Positions 1 to 8,564 of a DNA stretch of 64,000 nt are shown here, piece by piece; the first letter of the stretch is position 1, and every line of letters starts with the position of its first letter. Below the pieces are notes generated by a model. It made no database searches, had not been told where the DNA came from, and worked only from the letters and a program-made list of their open reading frames with translations. The position numbers and the translations under genes were made by a program. This stretch comes from Natrinema longum (lineage in GTDB: Archaea > Halobacteriota > Halobacteria > Halobacteriales > Natrialbaceae), in NCBI RefSeq assembly GCF_017352095.1, contig NZ_CP071463.1:744001-808000 (forward strand), read 5' to 3'.

Positions 1-48
1 TATTTCTTTGTAATAAACTATTGGTAATTATTATATATAGTCCTAGAT
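1..48. other. AT-rich leader at window edge
   Basis: The first 48 bases are strongly AT-rich (runs of TAAT/TATA) in an otherwise GC-rich region. They contain TATA-like words but no recognisable gene, so this could be a promoter for the following gene or the edge of something outside the window. Confidence 0.4.
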
Positions 49-128
49 GGCTGTCAGTGCACGGGTTCAGTTGCGGACGACGACCGGGATACCCAAACGC
101 TTCGTGAATGGCGGGGAATGGGTGTCGT

Positions 129-806
129 ATGCAGGAAGACGCCGGCGTTCACGTACTTCCGATTCCGGTCGAGTACGGCGGTAAGCAGTTGACGGTAACG
201 CCGACGATCGTCGAAACCGACCGCGGACTCGTGTTGCTCGACGTCGGGCCCCCCGGTGCCGTCGACGGGCTCGAGACCCACCTCCGGGCCCTCGAGTACG
301 ACCTCGATGACATCTGGCTGGTCCTCTTGACCCACCACGACGGGGACCACGCCGGCGGGCTCGCGGAACTGCTCGAGCGAGTCGACGCGGTCGTCGCGAC
401 CCACCGCGAGGAAGCGCCGTACGTGTCGGGCGATCGGGAGCCGATCAAAAGCGATGGGGACCGGTATCCCCCCGTCGATATCGATATCGAACTCGCTGAT
501 GGCGTTCGATTCCCGACGCTCGCAGGGCCGATGGCGGTCGTCGCCACACCGGGCCACGCGCCCGGCCACGTCTCGCTGTACTTCCCGACGGGGAAGCTGC
601 TCGTCGCCGGCGATGCGCTCGTCGCGGACGGGGAGGATCCCCTCGAGGGACCGAAACCACGCTTCACGCCGGAGCTGGACCGCGCGATCGACTCCGTCGG
701 CACCCTGGCGGCGCTCGAGATCGAGCACACCGTGTGCTATCACGGCGGCTACGTGGATCGCGGGACCGAGCGCATTCGGGAGCTTCACGAGCAGTTGCGA
801 GCTTAA
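129..806 (+). CDS. MBL-fold metallohydrolase
   Basis: A 225-residue metallo-beta-lactamase fold hydrolase, cytoplasmic, substrate unknown. The metal motif reads THHDGDHAGG, so the second His of the canonical HxHxDH is Asp. Later metal ligands are visible as GHAPGH, the Asp of LVAGDAL and the His of CYHGG near the C-terminus. An upstream in-frame start at 108 exists, but the ATG at 129 (MQEDAGVHVLP) is where homologous sequence should begin. It stands alone, followed about 110 bases later by an unrelated conserved gene. The fold assignment is secure; glyoxalase-like, lactonase or thioesterase activity cannot be told apart. Confidence 0.85.
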   Translation: MQEDAGVHVLPIPVEYGGKQLTVTPTIVETDRGLVLLDVGPPGAVDGLETHLRALEYDLDDIWLVLLTHHDGDHAGGLAELLERVDAVVATHREEAPYVSGDREPIKSDGDRYPPVDIDIELADGVRFPTLAGPMAVVATPGHAPGHVSLYFPTGKLLVAGDALVADGEDPLEGPKPRFTPELDRAIDSVGTLAALEIEHTVCYHGGYVDRGTERIRELHEQLRA

Positions 807-917
807 CTCGAGGCGGTCGGGCACACCGATTTCGCCGTCGTGGATCGCGACCGTGCGTTCCAAAACGGACGGGCAGAAGCGGAATTCTCATCGGTATCCA
901 ACCCCAATCGAGGGCTA

Positions 918-1358
918 ATGCGAATCGAACTCCGCGTCTGTCAGCACTGTCTCGACGGCGATCACGGCAACGAGCGCCGCACCGCGCTCCTCAACGACAT
1001 GGTCGACTGTGCCGAACGGATCAAGGAGTACAAGGAGGTCATCGACCTCGATGCGGTCCACATCCGCAAAGTCAGGGACGACGAACCGGGGAAGCCGGCG
1101 GCGCTCCCGGTCGTCTCGGCGACGATCCAGAACGACCAGGTCGTCCTGAACGACACGCAACTCGTCGCGGAAGGCCAGGACGGGAACATGCTGGTCTACA
1201 CCAGTCCCGACGACGTGCTGACCGTGCTTGCGGGGAACCTGGACGAGATCAGCAAGGCCGTCACCGACGACGTGACGATCGACCTCTCGCCCGTCGGCGC
1301 GGAGATCGTCTCCCAGGCCGATCTGGGTGCGAACCGCGACCGCGATCCCGATCGCTAA
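918..1358 (+). CDS. conserved haloarchaeal protein of unknown function
   Basis: A 146-residue acidic soluble protein that I cannot assign to a characterised family. It starts MRIELRVCQHC, with one CxxC pair at residues 8-11 that might bind metal or be redox active, followed by alternating strand/helix sequence and a charged Arg/Asp tail. The ATG at 918 is preferred to an in-frame ATG at 840 because the extra 26 residues are basic and low quality. It converges with the methyltransferase on the other strand, leaving only 63 bases between them. Confidence 0.7.
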   Translation: MRIELRVCQHCLDGDHGNERRTALLNDMVDCAERIKEYKEVIDLDAVHIRKVRDDEPGKPAALPVVSATIQNDQVVLNDTQLVAEGQDGNMLVYTSPDDVLTVLAGNLDEISKAVTDDVTIDLSPVGAEIVSQADLGANRDRDPDR

Positions 1359-1421
1359 CGCGCGCCGAGACCGTCTCCTGGGGCGAACGGCGACTCGCTC
1401 GAGAACCAGTCGAAACCGCCG

Positions 1422-2348
1422 TCACTGTCGGGTATCGGTGACACCCGTCCGCTCGTCGACGCGCCCCAGCACGTCCAGTTGATGCGTGAGATAGAGCAAC
1501 TCCCCGGCGTCGACCTGGGCCCGGCGACGGGCCAGCCACTCCTCGAGTCCCTCGAACTCCTCGCCGGCGATCTCGCCGACCGCTTCCTCGACGGTAGCGA
1601 GAATGTGACGGAGGAAGTACGCCTCGTCTCCGGGATAGCTGCCGTCGACCGGTCGGACGACCCAGTCCGAGCCCGCGACCCCGAGAAGCGAGACGCCGTC
1701 CATGCCCTGGAGTCGAACGAGGACGTCCCCACCGGCCTGACTGCTGCCGCCAGGTTTCGCATCCATGTGGTCGTGGTAGCGCCGTTCGACGTCGGGGTCG
1801 GCGGGATGGGTCGGCCGGAATCGGGTCGCCCCGTCGAACGTGATTGGGAAGTAGTAGAGTCCGCCGGGAGCGACCGCGCCGAGCAGCGGTCCCAGCGCCT
1901 CCAACTCGAGGATATCGAGCACGGCCGCGCCGACGAGGAGGTCGGACGCCGTCGCCGCGCGATCGGCGTAGGCCACCGCCTCCGCGACGACGGGTTCGAC
2001 CGCGATGCGTCGATCGGGCCCCTCGAGCGTGAGCACGTCGGTCCCGGACACCGAGACGGGGCGGTCCTCGGCCCACGCCCGGAGATGCCGGCGAAGTTCC
2101 GTCACGTTGTCCGACTCCAGGTCGACGGCGGTGTACCGGATCTCACCCGCGGGGAGCACGTCCCACTCGAGGAATCGAGTCACCATCGTCCCGATTCCGG
2201 CACCGATCTCGAGGACGCACAAGGGACCCTCGCTGGCTTCGTTACGGGACGCCAGCCGTTCGCGTAGCTGCTCGACCAGCCGTCGATCGAGCGAGCGGTC
2301 GTCGACCGTGCGTTTCGCCCGGAGGTAGCGCTGGAACCCGTCGGTCAC
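1422..2348 (-). CDS. class I SAM-dependent methyltransferase
   Basis: A 308-residue protein with the SAM-binding motif I as VLEIGAGIGTM near residue 46 and a motif II acidic residue in YTAVDLES. The C-terminal part is probably substrate-binding. GTG start. Its start overlaps the stop of the glycosyltransferase by four bases (GTGA), so it is the last gene of a five-gene minus-strand operon. The substrate is unknown; context suggests a small glycosylated or pterin-like molecule (inference). Confidence 0.85.
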   Translation of the reverse strand: MTDGFQRYLRAKRTVDDRSLDRRLVEQLRERLASRNEASEGPLCVLEIGAGIGTMVTRFLEWDVLPAGEIRYTAVDLESDNVTELRRHLRAWAEDRPVSVSGTDVLTLEGPDRRIAVEPVVAEAVAYADRAATASDLLVGAAVLDILELEALGPLLGAVAPGGLYYFPITFDGATRFRPTHPADPDVERRYHDHMDAKPGGSSQAGGDVLVRLQGMDGVSLLGVAGSDWVVRPVDGSYPGDEAYFLRHILATVEEAVGEIAGEEFEGLEEWLARRRAQVDAGELLYLTHQLDVLGRVDERTGVTDTRQ

Positions 2349-3412
2349 GTCACCACCCCCGCGCTCGGGGCGACGTCGGCGAGCAGGCGACGGACGCGAG
2401 CGGTCGTCTCCTCCCAGTCCGGGTGGCGTTCGTAGCGCCGTTTGGCGGCCCGCCCCATCGCGGCCAGCCGATCGGGATCGTTCGCGAAGGTCCGCAACGC
2501 CGCTGCGACGGCCGCCGGATCGTCGGGGTCGACCAGCAGCCCCGTCTCACCGTGGGTGACGACGTCGGTCGCGCCACCGGCCCGCGACGCGAGCGCCGGG
2601 AGCCCGAAGCTCATCCCCTCGAGATAGACGATGCCAAAGCCCTCGTATCGCGAGGGCACCGCGAGGACGTGGCTCGACCGGAGCGCGGTCTCGAGTTCCT
2701 CGTCGGTGAGTTCGCCAGTCATCGAGACGCGGTCCTCGAGGCTGTGCGTGCGAACGCTGCGGCGAACCGACGCGGCGTACTCCTCGTCGACGGATCGGCC
2801 GACGACGGTCAGTTCGGCGTCGGGTTCGGCGGCGGCCAGTCCCTCGACGAGCGTGTCCAGTCCCTTTCGGGGAGCGATGTTGCCGACAAATATCACTCGT
2901 AGCGGCTCCGCTCGAGCACGGCTGTCGATCGTCTCGGCGTCGACGGACGGGTCGAACCGGTCCCCTGCTGGCGGCGCGACGACGGTCCTGTCGGGATCGA
3001 CCCCGAGGTCGGTGACGGCCTCGCGCGTGACGGCGCTGTTACAGACCACGCCGTCGACGGTCGCGAGGTACCGGCGTTCGACCGCGCGGTACAGCGGGGC
3101 CAGCGGCCGCGGTTCGCTCGCCCGCAGGTGGTGGACGATGCTGACGACGGGATAGGGGAGCTGCCGGTTAGTGTGAACCAGCGAGGGGTGAGCGAGTTCG
3201 TCCTGGAGCATGACGTCGACGTCGACGCGGAGCCGCTTTCGAAGCGTCCGGGAACCGTTGTCGAGCAGGCCGCGATGATACGCCCGCCAGGGGAGTTCGA
3301 CGAGTTCGACGGCGTCGCCGGCTCGTCGGAGCCCCTCGAGGAGTTTCCGGTCGTAGCGGAACCCGCCGGATCGCTCGTCGATGCTCCCGTACAGCGTCAG
3401 CCCCACTCTCAT
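2345..3412 (-). CDS. GT4-family glycosyltransferase
   Basis: A 355-residue retaining glycosyltransferase with GT-B fold. The N-terminal acceptor domain runs to about residue 165. The C-terminal nucleotide-sugar domain starts near VIFVGNIAPRKG and carries the family EX7E motif in YEGFGIVYLEGMSFG, followed by GGATDVV. No signal peptide or membrane segment is seen. It shares a four-base ATGA overlap with the pterin-synthase homologue upstream and a GTGA overlap with the methyltransferase downstream, indicating translational coupling. Donor and acceptor are unknown. Confidence 0.9.
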   Translation of the reverse strand: MRVGLTLYGSIDERSGGFRYDRKLLEGLRRAGDAVELVELPWRAYHRGLLDNGSRTLRKRLRVDVDVMLQDELAHPSLVHTNRQLPYPVVSIVHHLRASEPRPLAPLYRAVERRYLATVDGVVCNSAVTREAVTDLGVDPDRTVVAPPAGDRFDPSVDAETIDSRARAEPLRVIFVGNIAPRKGLDTLVEGLAAAEPDAELTVVGRSVDEEYAASVRRSVRTHSLEDRVSMTGELTDEELETALRSSHVLAVPSRYEGFGIVYLEGMSFGLPALASRAGGATDVVTHGETGLLVDPDDPAAVAAALRTFANDPDRLAAMGRAAKRRYERHPDWEETTARVRRLLADVAPSAGVVT

Positions 3413-3786
3413 ACGGCGTCGTCGTAGGTGGCTGCGGCCTCCTCGTCCTCCCAGATCGTGACGGTCAGTTCGGTGACGGTGTCGTCGGTGACGACGTCGG
3501 TCACGCGCTCGAAGACGACGCGAGCGAACCGCTCGACGCTGGGATTGTCCCCTTCGAACTCCCGCAAATCGTTGAGCAACTCGTCGCGGTAGCGGTCGGC
3601 CAGCGATGCGAGCGCCGCCTCTGCGTCGTCGATATCAACGAGGTAGTCGTACTCGTTCAGTTCGGGGCCGCTGAACGTCAGTTCTACCTCGTAGTGATGG
3701 GAGTGGGGCTCGCCTTCCGGACCCGGGTTCGGGACGGTGAGGTAGTGCTGTGCCACGAAATCAGTTGCTACCGTGGTCGAGTACAC
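3409..3786 (-). CDS. 6-pyruvoyltetrahydropterin synthase/QueD-family protein, Cys-to-Glu variant
   Basis: A 125-residue COG0720-type protein. The zinc triad is His14 (FVAQHY) and His28/His30 (HSHH). The residue four before the first His of HxH, the catalytic Cys of CxxxHGH enzymes, is Glu24 here (PEGEPHSHH). The NPSVERFA segment matches the family's NPT.E motif. Glu substitution is characteristic of PTPS-III proteins, which can produce 6-hydroxymethyl-dihydropterin. The start is a GTG at 3786; a GTG at 3792 is also possible. It overlaps the glycosyltransferase by four bases, which ties it to small-molecule modification rather than to queuosine genes. Family sure, reaction uncertain. Confidence 0.85.
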   Translation of the reverse strand: MYSTTVATDFVAQHYLTVPNPGPEGEPHSHHYEVELTFSGPELNEYDYLVDIDDAEAALASLADRYRDELLNDLREFEGDNPSVERFARVVFERVTDVVTDDTVTELTVTIWEDEEAAATYDDAV

Positions 3787-3881
3787 AGCCACAGTATCGG
3801 TCGACAGACACCTAAATCCAGAGGGTGCTCGCGACTTCCCGTCCTCTCCCGGCGACCGCCGTGGGCGTCCGCTCTCGTGTG

Positions 3882-4871
3882 TCACTCGTAGGTAAGCGCG
3901 ACCTGAACCGCCTCGTTTCGACGCTCCGCGAGCAGGCGGTAGGCCTCGGCCGCCCGATCGATCTCGAAACGATGGGTGAGCAGCGCCGAGAGGTCGGTCT
4001 CGGCCAGCCAGGACCGGACGTAGGCCATCCGCCGGTCCTTGTCCCAGCGGTCGGCGTGGTCCGGATCGAGGCGGCTCACCTGGCTGCTTCGAACCCGGAC
4101 GTGGCTCCGGTGGTAGCTCTCCCCGAGTCCGAGTTCGACGTCTTTCGTCCCGTACCACGAGCCGACGATGACCTGCCCCGCGAAGCCGGTCGCCTCGATG
4201 GCGTCGTCGAGAGCGACCGGGTTTCCGGAGAGCTCGAACGTGATGTCGGCCCCGTCGGGAATCGCATCGTCGACGTCTTCGGGAGCCACTGACCGGTCGG
4301 CACCGAACGACCGCGAGAGGTCACGGCGGTTCGGATACTGATCGACCGTGACGAGTTCGGTGAGCGGAAACTCGGCGAGCAGAGCCGTCGTCAGCAAGCC
4401 GACCGGCCCCTGCCCGAAGACGACCACCCGCGCACCGATCCGCGGCCGTGCGTCCATGACGAAGTTGACCGCTGCTTCCGTGTTCGGAATGAAAAGCGCC
4501 CGTTCGGGCTCGAGCGTGGTCGGGACGAGCGTTTCGGGCTCCGCGACGAAGTGGCTCTCGTGGGGATTGAACGCGAACACCCGTCGATCGAGCCACTCGT
4601 CGTCGACGGCGTCTCCGGCGGCCGTCACGTGGCCGACGGCGGCGTAGCCGTACTGGAGCGGATACGAAAAGGTCCCCTCGAGTGCGTCGATCGTCTCGTC
4701 GGCGGCCATCTCCGGCGACAGCTCGCCGCGATACACCAACAGCTCGGTTCCCGGACTGATGCCGGAGCGTTCCACGCGAACCCGTACCTCCTCGGGACCC
4801 GGGTCGGGGACCGGCTGCTCGCGGACGGCGACGGACGTGGGGCCGGTGAAATACAGCGCCCGCCCGGTCAT
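3882..4871 (-). CDS. zinc-free MDR-family dehydrogenase
   Basis: A 329-residue medium-chain dehydrogenase/reductase. The N-terminal GroES-like part reads VRVRVERSGISPGTEL. The Rossmann dinucleotide site is VVVFGQGPVGLL. I see no Cys in the protein, so neither the catalytic nor the structural zinc site of alcohol dehydrogenases is present. This resembles the BchC-like and zinc-independent oxidoreductase branch. ATG at 4871 is chosen; in-frame starts upstream add a basic, improbable 36 residues. It sits 95 bases before the pterin-synthase homologue in the same operon. Substrate unknown. Confidence 0.85.
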   Translation of the reverse strand: MTGRALYFTGPTSVAVREQPVPDPGPEEVRVRVERSGISPGTELLVYRGELSPEMAADETIDALEGTFSYPLQYGYAAVGHVTAAGDAVDDEWLDRRVFAFNPHESHFVAEPETLVPTTLEPERALFIPNTEAAVNFVMDARPRIGARVVVFGQGPVGLLTTALLAEFPLTELVTVDQYPNRRDLSRSFGADRSVAPEDVDDAIPDGADITFELSGNPVALDDAIEATGFAGQVIVGSWYGTKDVELGLGESYHRSHVRVRSSQVSRLDPDHADRWDKDRRMAYVRSWLAETDLSALLTHRFEIDRAAEAYRLLAERRNEAVQVALTYE

Positions 4872-5012
4872 GGCTCGAGCCGGCGTCTCCGGGGTAGTGT
4901 CGGCGAACCGAACGCAGGGTCGATGCCGCATGGCTCGCAACGTGAGGGGCTCAGCTGGCGTTGCACGTCTTGCACGCAAGATTTTCCCAACTAAAAGCGT
5001 ACTCCCTGCTTA

Positions 5013-5897
5013 CTATAAATATCCAAGTGCGTCGAGTCGATCGCGGTCGGTCTCGGCCCCGTAGATCCGCGAAACCGGCAGCGGTTCCGGCGGGGAACGC
5101 GTCGGCTCGCGGGTCCCGCGGTCGGTTCCCGTCGTCTCCGCCCACGGGACGGTGAGCAACGCCGGCACCGGGGTCTGCATCGGGTGGCCGTACAGCCCCC
5201 ACTCCCCGAAGAGGTTCCCGTGGTCGGCGGTGATCGCGACCCGGCCGTCGACGTTCGCGACCAGCGTCGCCACCTCCGGGAGGACGTACCGGAGATTGGC
5301 CTCGTAGGCCTCCCAGACCCGCTCTCTCGTGACCGTGCCCCGGCGAAGCAACACCCACGGATTCCCGTCGTTGCTGTGGCTGCCGGTACGGGCCATGCCC
5401 TCGTCGCCCGTCAGCGGGTCCGGGACGAACGGATGGTGGGGTTGCATGTAGTGGACGACCAGCCGTTCGGGATCGCGGTCGCGTGCGAGCGCGACCGCCC
5501 GGTCGGTGATCGCCGCCGCCGGGACCGTCCCGAGGTCGTCGTCCCAGGCGTACTTCCAGACCTCGTCGAGTGCGGCGAAGGCGTCGGCCTCGAGATACCG
5601 ATCGGTCCACGTGTTGCCGGTTACCATCACCGTCCGGGACGTCTCGGGAGTCCCCTCGAACGTGTTCTCGAGCCACTCCGAGGAGGAACTGCCGACCGAC
5701 CGCATCGATGCCACGTCCTCGAGAACGTCGGTCTCGGCGGCGACCGACCGCAACAGATCCGCCCGGCAGGCGTCGAGGACGACGAGGACGTCCCACTCGC
5801 GCTCGTAGACGTTCGTCCCGTAGGCCAGCCGGCGGCCCAGCGCCTGCAGACACCGCAGGTAGGCCGTTCCGAGCCGACTCATTCCCGGTTCCGTCAC
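5013..5897 (-). CDS. alkaline phosphatase/sulfatase-superfamily hydrolase
   Basis: A 294-residue AlkP-superfamily protein. The first metal strand is VLVVLDACRAD; the C-terminal metal site is ITADHGNLFGEWG followed by YGHP. MVTGNTWTDRYL fits the family core. No CxPxR formylglycine site is apparent, so sulfatase activity is not assured; phosphatase or phosphotransferase activity is possible. No signal peptide. Start GTG 5897, with an ATG at 5882 as the alternative. It is the first gene of the minus-strand cluster and divergent from the Gfo-AKR fusion, sharing an intergenic region of about 70 bases. Confidence 0.85.
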   Translation of the reverse strand: MTEPGMSRLGTAYLRCLQALGRRLAYGTNVYEREWDVLVVLDACRADLLRSVAAETDVLEDVASMRSVGSSSSEWLENTFEGTPETSRTVMVTGNTWTDRYLEADAFAALDEVWKYAWDDDLGTVPAAAITDRAVALARDRDPERLVVHYMQPHHPFVPDPLTGDEGMARTGSHSNDGNPWVLLRRGTVTRERVWEAYEANLRYVLPEVATLVANVDGRVAITADHGNLFGEWGLYGHPMQTPVPALLTVPWAETTGTDRGTREPTRSPPEPLPVSRIYGAETDRDRLDALGYL

Positions 5898-5940
5898 GCC
5901 CGTCGTTCGGACCGAACGGACAAAACGGCACCGGCGAGAG

Positions 5941-5948
5941 AAATATAT
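5941..5948 (+). promoter_or_regulatory. TATA box for the Gfo-AKR fusion gene
   Basis: AAATATAT is centred 26-27 bases upstream of the GTG at 5971, the spacing expected for an archaeal TATA box and a leaderless transcript. It also overlaps an upstream ATG (5947), which argues against that ATG as the start. Being nearly palindromic, it may serve the divergent hydrolase gene as well. Confidence 0.6.
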
Positions 5949-5970
5949 GGATCGCCGTCCCGGTAGGATT

Positions 5971-7944
5971 GTGAACTGTCTGTTCGTGGGTGCGGGTGCG
6001 ATCGCAACCGAGTACGCAGCCGGTCTGGCGACGAGTCCGCTCTCGCTGGCCGGCGTCTGCGACCTCGACGGCGAACGGGCAACGGCCCTCGCGGAGGAAC
6101 ACGACTGTCCGTCGTTTACGGATCTGGAGACGGCGCTCGCGGCGGTCGACGCGCCCCTCGTCGTGAACCTGACGAGCCACGCCGCCCACGCGCCGGTGAC
6201 GCGGACGGCGCTGTCGGCCGACCGCCACGTCTACTCGCAAAAGCCCCTCGCGCTCGAGGCCGACATCGCCGAGGAGTTGCTGGCGATGGCACGGCGGCGG
6301 ACCCTCGCGCTGGGCTGTGCACCCGGAACGCCGCGGGCACCGTCTCAGCGGCGAGCGGGGCGACTGCTCGCGGACGGCCGGCTCGGCCCCGTCCGACTCG
6401 GCGCTGCACATGCCCACGTCGGCCGCGTGACCGACTGGCACGACCGGCCCGACTCGTTCCTCGAGATCGGTCCGTTGTACGACGGCGGCGTCTACCCGCT
6501 CGCGGTGCTCGTCTCGTGGTTCGGCCCCGTCGAGCGCGTTCGCGTCGCCGACAGTCTCGACGTCTGGCCCGACCGCGAATCACGAGCGCCGGCGGCCCCG
6601 AGTCACGTCGAGGCGACGCTCGAGTTCGCCGCGGGACCCATCGTCCGGCTGACCGCCAGTTTCTACGCGCCCCATCGCAGCCGCGAGTTCTACGGGCTGG
6701 AACTCTACGGCGACGACGGATCGCTGTATCTGCAGGGCACCGGCGCGATGGACACCGCGATCGACGACGTCCAGTTCGGCCGCGTGGGGCGAAACTACAC
6801 GACTGCACCGCCACAGTCGCCCAGCCAGCCCTACGCCTACGTCGACGCCCTCGAGGAGCTCGCGGCGAGCGTCGCGACCGGGGAGCCGTCTCGGGACACC
6901 GGCCGTCGCGGTGCACACGTCGTCGCGGTTTGCAACGCGATCGAAGCGGCCGCCGACGCTGGCGGCCCGATCGCCGTTCCCGACTACGGGGCGACGAGCG
7001 CTCCCGTTCCCGAGCCGACCGTCGCGCCGTCGGACCGCGTCCGGCGCGCGACGGGACGCCACTCGCTTCGACTCCCGCCCATCGGCTTTGGCTGTTCGCG
7101 CTACCGCGACGGGGAGTACGTCGACCGCGTGGACTCCATCGCGACGGCGCTGGACGCGGGCTATCGGCTGCTCGACAGCGCCGAACTGTACGGCAACGAA
7201 CACCGGATCGGCGACCTGCTGGCCGCGCCGGGCTCCGCCGACCGCGAGACCCTCTTTCTCGTCGGGAAAGTCTGGCGCACCAACCACCGCCGCGAACATC
7301 TCTTGAACGCGTGTGCGGGCAGCCGGGCGGAGCTGGGTATCGACGCCTTCGACTGCTACACGCTCCACTGGCCCGACGCCTGGGAGCATCGGGGCCGATT
7401 GGACCGACTGGCCGAGAAGCCGGTCGAACGCCAGGAGTCGCTGACGTTTCCCGAGGACGACGACGGCGAGATTCGGACGGCGGGGATCCCCCTCGAGACG
7501 GCCTGGAAAAACCTCGAGGCGGTGTTCGACCGCGGCTGGGCGCGCCGTCTCGGCCTCTGTAACGTCTCGCGGGCGCAACTCGAGCGGGTCCTCGAGGCGG
7601 GAACCGTCCGGCCCGCACTCGTCCAGATCGAACGCCACCCCTACCAGCCACGGAGTGACCTCGTCTCGTTTTGCCACGACCGTGGGATCCGGGTCGTCGC
7701 CCACTCACCGCTGTCGGCACCCGGCCTGCTGGACGAGCCCGTATTGCAGGAGATCGCGGCGGATCGCGACCTCTCGCCGGCCGGGGTCGTCCTTGCGTGG
7801 AACGTGACCCGAGGCGTCGTTCCCATCCCCGCCAGCACGACGCGGGCACACGTCGTCGCGAACCTGGCCGCGGCCGCCCAGAGACTGAGCGACGAGGAGT
7901 GTGCACGTCTCGAGACGCTCCGGAAGCCGGATTTCGAACGGTAA
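5971..7944 (+). CDS. Gfo/Idh/MocA oxidoreductase-aldo-keto reductase fusion
   Basis: A 657-residue two-enzyme fusion. Residues 1-340 are a Gfo/Idh/MocA NAD(P)-dependent sugar-type oxidoreductase: FVGAGAIATEYA dinucleotide site, the conserved Lys-Pro in SQKPLAL, and YDGGVYPL where the family usually has a catalytic His. Residues about 365-657 are an aldo-keto reductase with the full tetrad: Asp and Tyr in LLDSAELYGNE, Lys in LVGKVW, His in YTLHWP. Start chosen at GTG 5971 because a TATA box lies 26 bases upstream. It is divergent from the pterin/glycan cluster and probably acts in the same pathway. Two oxidoreductases in one chain suggest successive redox steps on a sugar or side chain. Confidence 0.88.
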   Translation: MNCLFVGAGAIATEYAAGLATSPLSLAGVCDLDGERATALAEEHDCPSFTDLETALAAVDAPLVVNLTSHAAHAPVTRTALSADRHVYSQKPLALEADIAEELLAMARRRTLALGCAPGTPRAPSQRRAGRLLADGRLGPVRLGAAHAHVGRVTDWHDRPDSFLEIGPLYDGGVYPLAVLVSWFGPVERVRVADSLDVWPDRESRAPAAPSHVEATLEFAAGPIVRLTASFYAPHRSREFYGLELYGDDGSLYLQGTGAMDTAIDDVQFGRVGRNYTTAPPQSPSQPYAYVDALEELAASVATGEPSRDTGRRGAHVVAVCNAIEAAADAGGPIAVPDYGATSAPVPEPTVAPSDRVRRATGRHSLRLPPIGFGCSRYRDGEYVDRVDSIATALDAGYRLLDSAELYGNEHRIGDLLAAPGSADRETLFLVGKVWRTNHRREHLLNACAGSRAELGIDAFDCYTLHWPDAWEHRGRLDRLAEKPVERQESLTFPEDDDGEIRTAGIPLETAWKNLEAVFDRGWARRLGLCNVSRAQLERVLEAGTVRPALVQIERHPYQPRSDLVSFCHDRGIRVVAHSPLSAPGLLDEPVLQEIAADRDLSPAGVVLAWNVTRGVVPIPASTTRAHVVANLAAAAQRLSDEECARLETLRKPDFER

Positions 7945-7994
7945 CTGATGTGTGGTAACAGTACACCTATGTGATTAAAACGCAAAGGAACTGT

Positions 7995-8378
7995 ATGGGA
8001 ACGGCGGAGACACAGCGGACGGCGCTTCACACGGAGTCGTTGACCGGGCTACACTGGATCGGCGTCGTCGCGACGCTCGTCACGGCCGCTGTCCACCTCT
8101 TTCTCGGCGTCCGAATGCTTCCGTCCGCGATGGGAGGAAGCTTCGTACTCGCGGGATTGGGCTTTCTGGGTGGGATCGGCCTCCTCCTACTCGACTACCG
8201 GCGGCGAACGGTCTACGCCGTGGGGGTGGTCTATACCCTCGTTCAGATACTCCTCTGGTACTGGGTCAACTTCGCGGCCGGGTCGAAATCGTTCCCGGCC
8301 GACGTCGGGACGCTCGGTGCCGTCGATAAAGTCGCACAGGTAGTGCTCGTCGCGATTCTCGTCGTATTGTTGCGGTAG
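7995..8378 (+). CDS. four-helix membrane protein of unknown function
   Basis: A 127-residue protein with four predicted membrane helices (about residues 18-40, 46-66, 71-92, 104-124) and short charged loops (DYRRR). This looks like a haloarchaea-specific membrane family; I know no function. ATG 7995 is chosen over 7971 because the region between is AT-rich and promoter-like. It follows the fusion gene by 50 bases on the same strand but probably has its own promoter. Confidence 0.7.
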   Translation: MGTAETQRTALHTESLTGLHWIGVVATLVTAAVHLFLGVRMLPSAMGGSFVLAGLGFLGGIGLLLLDYRRRTVYAVGVVYTLVQILLWYWVNFAAGSKSFPADVGTLGAVDKVAQVVLVAILVVLLR

Positions 8379-8564
8379 CGAGTCGGTATGGTGGGAAAAT
8401 CGCTGCGTAGTTTGGTCGTGTTTTTAATTCGGTACGGTCACTCTCCTCGAGACGAGTCTTCTGAATGAGCGATTCGAACGGACTCCGTGCACGGGCCCGG
8501 TTCGGGCCGGCGAACGCGCGCCGCCAGCACCGACACCAGGGGCGATACGGACCAGGAGGCATCG

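Noticed and set aside
6116-7966. 616-codon open frame on the minus strand
   Set aside because: Arg/Pro-rich shadow of the Gfo-AKR fusion gene, very basic and without motifs, unlike real haloarchaeal proteins.
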